From Clostridiales bacterium (GTDB lineage Bacteria > Bacillota > Clostridia > Oscillospirales > Oscillospiraceae): a stretch of 33,123 nucleotides of DNA. Location: NCBI GenBank assembly GCA_029265975.1, contig JAJUGN010000019.1:1-33123 (forward strand), read 5' to 3'. This document shows, piece after piece, positions 31,213-33,123 of the stretch. The notes beneath the pieces were generated by a model that was not told where the DNA came from, did not search any database, and saw only the letters and a program-made list of their open reading frames with translations. Position numbers and translations under genes: made by a program. How positions within the stretch are numbered: the stretch's first letter is position 1; every line of letters begins with the position of its first letter.

Positions 31213-31745
31213 AGCCTGATCTGAATCTCGTTCTCGCCGGCTTCGGCGGACAGGGCCTGCTGTTTGCCGGAAAAGTGGCGGCTTATGCCGGTCTTATTGA
31301 GGGAAGGGAGATTTCATGGCTCCCCTCCTACGGTCCGGAAATGCGAGGCGGCACCGCAAACTGCAGCGTCTGCATCAGCGACAGGCCCATAGGCTCGCCT
31401 CTGGTATTAAACCCCAACGCTCTGATAGTCATGAATCTGCCGTCCTTCGACAAGTTCATCGGTACTGTGAGGCCTGGGGGAACGGTTATAGTAGACAGCT
31501 CCATGATATCGAAGAAGGTTGAAGAAAGCGACATAAAGGCTTTTTACGTTCCCGCGACGAAGCTTGCCGAGGACAACGGGCTCAAGGGGCTCGGAAACAT
31601 CATACTGCTCGGAAAGCTTTTCGCAGAGCTCGGCTTTTGCGGCGCGGAGGCGCTTGACGCCTCCATCCTCAAGTGCGTGCCGGCCTCCAAGCCCCAGATG
31701 ATCGAATACAACAGGCAGGCTCTCAGGCTCGGCATGAACTCCTGA
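31209..31745 (+). CDS. vorC: 2-oxoacid:ferredoxin oxidoreductase, gamma subunit
   Basis: A 178-residue Rossmann-like subunit with the family start LVLAGFGGQGLLFAGKVAAYAG and the SYGPEMRGGTANCSVCISD block. It completes the four-subunit enzyme. The order delta-alpha-beta-gamma is a known arrangement of the Kor/Vor enzymes. AGGAGG lies a few nt upstream of the ATG inside the beta gene. A strong terminator follows. Confidence 0.9.
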   Translation: MKPDLNLVLAGFGGQGLLFAGKVAAYAGLIEGREISWLPSYGPEMRGGTANCSVCISDRPIGSPLVLNPNALIVMNLPSFDKFIGTVRPGGTVIVDSSMISKKVEESDIKAFYVPATKLAEDNGLKGLGNIILLGKLFAELGFCGAEALDASILKCVPASKPQMIEYNRQALRLGMNS

Positions 31746-31760
31746 TTTTACCCTTTTCCG

Positions 31761-31795
31761 GACCGCCCCGTTTAATGACGGGGCGGTCTTTTTAT
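31761..31795 (+). terminator. Rho-independent terminator of the 2-oxoacid oxidoreductase operon
   Basis: GACCGCCCCGT (31761-31771) and ACGGGGCGGTC (31778-31788) form an 11-bp stem with a 6-nt loop, followed by a T-rich run. Confidence 0.95.
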
Positions 31796-31864
31796 TATCA
31801 ATTTGCATAGGCTTTGCATAAATATGAGTGTGGAAAAAAGAAATTTATCGAAAGGATTTTTGAT

Positions 31865-32932
31865 ATGTCTGCAGGCACTCATTATTTCATCTGCTCGAAT
31901 ACCGGAAGCGGGATCTATTCACTTTGCGACGAAATCACAAAAAGCGATAATACGCGTTTTCTGTACATCATCAAAGGCGGCCCGGGCTGCGGTAAGTCCA
32001 GCTTTATGAAAAGGCTGGGGAAAATAGCCGAGGAAAAGGGCCTCGCGGTGGAATACATACATTGTTCGGGAGACCCCGATTCCCTTGACGGACTGGTGCT
32101 TCCCGAATTCGGAACAGCGTATATGGACGGGACCGCGCCGCATATACTTGAGCCGGATTATCCCGGCGTGTCGGCAAGGTATGTGAATATGGGGGAATTT
32201 TACGATTTCAGGGCGCTTGCGGATAAAAAAGACCTTGTAAAAGCGATTTCTTCGGAATATAAGGCATATTACGCAAAAGCCTATAAATTTTTAGCGGCCG
32301 CGGCGGAAATCGGGCGCGACATATTTTCTCCGCTCGGCAGCGACAGGATATTTGAAACGGCTGCCAGACGCTCAGCCGGCATATGCCAGAGGGAATTCCC
32401 CAATTCCGGCGGCGAGGGAGCCGTTGTCCGGCGCTTTCTTAGCGCGTTCACCTGCGAGGGAGTCATAAGCCGTTACGACACCGTAAAGGCTCTCTGCAAA
32501 AGAGTCTGCGTTATAGACAACGAGTTTGGCTTCGCTCCTTTGATGCTCAGGCAGATTCTGGACTGCGCTCTTAAATCCGGCTACAAGGTGATACTCTGCC
32601 TTTCTCCCCTCTACCCCGAAAGGGCTGAGCACCTCCTGATACCGGAGCTTTCCCTGGCGTTTTTGAGCGTGACGGCGGAGACGCCGTATGACGGCGACAC
32701 CTTCAAGCATGTCCGGCTGGACGCACTCGTGGACAGGGAAAAGTACCGTGAAACCAAATATCTGCTCCGCGAGGAAACGAGGCTTTATGATTCCCTTCTG
32801 GAAAAAGCCAGGCAGAACCTTTATTTGGCAAAGGAGCTGCACGACAGACTCGAAGCTGTATATAATCCGCATGTGGACTTCGATGGCGTCTACAAACTTT
32901 CCGAAAAGCACGCGGAGCTTTACAAGGCATAA
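31865..32932 (+). CDS. P-loop ATPase of unknown function (PRK06851-like)
   Basis: A 355-residue cytoplasmic protein. Its N-terminal half carries a strong Walker A, IIKGGPGCGKSSFMKRLG (36-53), followed by the conserved-looking EYIHCSGDPDSLDGLVLPE. The C-terminal half has the pattern of a second nucleotide-binding-like fold (RVCVIDNEFGFAPLMLRQIL, GYKVILCLSPLYP) but no second P loop. It resembles the uncharacterised ATPase group I know as PRK06851. The start at 31865 follows AGGA at a good distance; the frame is open upstream in AT-rich leader sequence. It is monocistronic, with a terminator before and after it. Confidence 0.78.
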   Translation: MSAGTHYFICSNTGSGIYSLCDEITKSDNTRFLYIIKGGPGCGKSSFMKRLGKIAEEKGLAVEYIHCSGDPDSLDGLVLPEFGTAYMDGTAPHILEPDYPGVSARYVNMGEFYDFRALADKKDLVKAISSEYKAYYAKAYKFLAAAAEIGRDIFSPLGSDRIFETAARRSAGICQREFPNSGGEGAVVRRFLSAFTCEGVISRYDTVKALCKRVCVIDNEFGFAPLMLRQILDCALKSGYKVILCLSPLYPERAEHLLIPELSLAFLSVTAETPYDGDTFKHVRLDALVDREKYRETKYLLREETRLYDSLLEKARQNLYLAKELHDRLEAVYNPHVDFDGVYKLSEKHAELYKA

Positions 32933-32949
32933 AAATGCAGGAAAACAAA

Positions 32950-32982
32950 GATGGCGGGGCCGCACGTTTCGGCCCCGCCATC
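32950..32982 (+). terminator. Hairpin behind the P-loop ATPase gene
   Basis: GATGGCGGGGCCG (32950-32962) and CGGCCCCGCCATC (32970-32982) form a 13-bp stem with a 7-nt loop, 17 nt after the stop codon. No U-run follows; instead the repeat element starts at the very next base. Confidence 0.75.
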
Positions 32983-33123
32983 CAGATTGTCAAAAAACTT
33001 GTTTACGGCAAAAAAGCTTCGCAGAATTTCCGCCACGAATGGCGGAAACAAAGTCAAATCAGTCATTTCCGGCGGCGTGTACGTCGGAAATGACACCTCT
33101 CATGACGGGCGCGGCAGAGCGTC
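32983..33123. repeat. MITE-like intergenic repeat, copy B (inverted relative to copy A, cut by the window end)
   Basis: The complement of these 141 nt aligns end to end with 13248-13386 at about 95% identity by eye (6 substitutions and a 2-nt length difference). The end CAGATTGTCAAAAAAC matches the terminal repeat of copy A. The internal hairpins are kept: 33027-33048 has a 9-bp stem (one pair longer than in copy A) and 33062-33094 a 10-bp stem. The remaining ~50 nt of the element should lie just outside the window. Confidence 0.85.

Noticed and set aside
31795-31830. Short direct repeat TTTGCATA twice before the P-loop ATPase
   Set aside because: Only 8 nt, AT-rich and without promoter spacing; it can be chance.

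Overview
The window comes from a spore-forming, Gram-positive Clostridia-type (Bacillota) chromosome. The evidence is spo0A next to spoIVB, the sporulation genes yqfC, yqfD and ylbJ, an HPr with both His15 and Ser46, the RqcH/MutS2/MrnC set typical of Firmicutes, SLH-type surface anchoring and a ferredoxin-linked 2-oxoacid oxidoreductase that implies anaerobic metabolism. Base composition is moderately GC-rich by eye (not computed), and coding density is high. I see no prophage, plasmid, CRISPR or transposase. This is core chromosome with one small dispersed repeat family.

Layout. (1) 1-323: three tRNA genes on the minus strand (Val, Asp, partial Phe) behind a near-consensus promoter. (2) 324-2244: a coupled minus-strand operon of a YerC/TrpR-type regulator, a SAM methyltransferase and hslO. 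(3) 2454-4693: two plus-strand genes, a DUF3298-type protein and an SLH-anchored surface protein. (4) 4769-11654: a long minus-strand operon reading comEA, response regulator, histidine kinase, GerMN lipoprotein, metY, mrnC, rqcH. (5) 11791-13161: a D-Ala-D-Ala carboxypeptidase, then an intergenic repeat. (6) 13429-16849: an unknown gene, spo0A, spoIVB and ptsH, all minus strand. (7) 17017-24216: a minus-strand housekeeping operon yqfC-yqfD-phoH-ybeY-era-yqzL-recO-mutS2, including a 33-codon yqzL-like gene. (8) 24330-28198: ylbJ, a small Cys4 protein and two CNNM/HlyC-type CBS membrane proteins, plus strand. (9) 28361-31745: a P-loop ATPase and a four-subunit 2-oxoacid:ferredoxin oxidoreductase. 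(10) 31865-32932: a P-loop ATPase, then a second copy of the intergenic repeat running off the window.

How the genes fit together. Ribosome and RNA quality control is well represented: RqcH and MutS2 (stalled ribosomes), MrnC, YbeY and Era (rRNA maturation), and tRNAs. Sporulation is represented by the master regulator Spo0A, the SpoIVB signalling protease, and YqfC/YqfD/YlbJ, the last three sharing a divergent intergenic region with two sigma-E-like -10 boxes. The two-component system followed by a GerMN lipoprotein resembles the actinobacterial mtrA-mtrB-lpqB cluster.

The least ordinary observations are: a ~190-bp non-coding element with imperfect terminal inverted repeats and four internal hairpins, present twice in opposite orientation (13196-13386 and 32983-33123) and each time abutting a terminator-like hairpin; a histidine kinase whose first membrane helix is encoded upstream of every ATG/GTG/TTG in its frame; and a P-loop ATPase with an altered Walker motif heading the 2-oxoacid oxidoreductase cluster. 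I did not find a clearly new defence or biosynthetic system.
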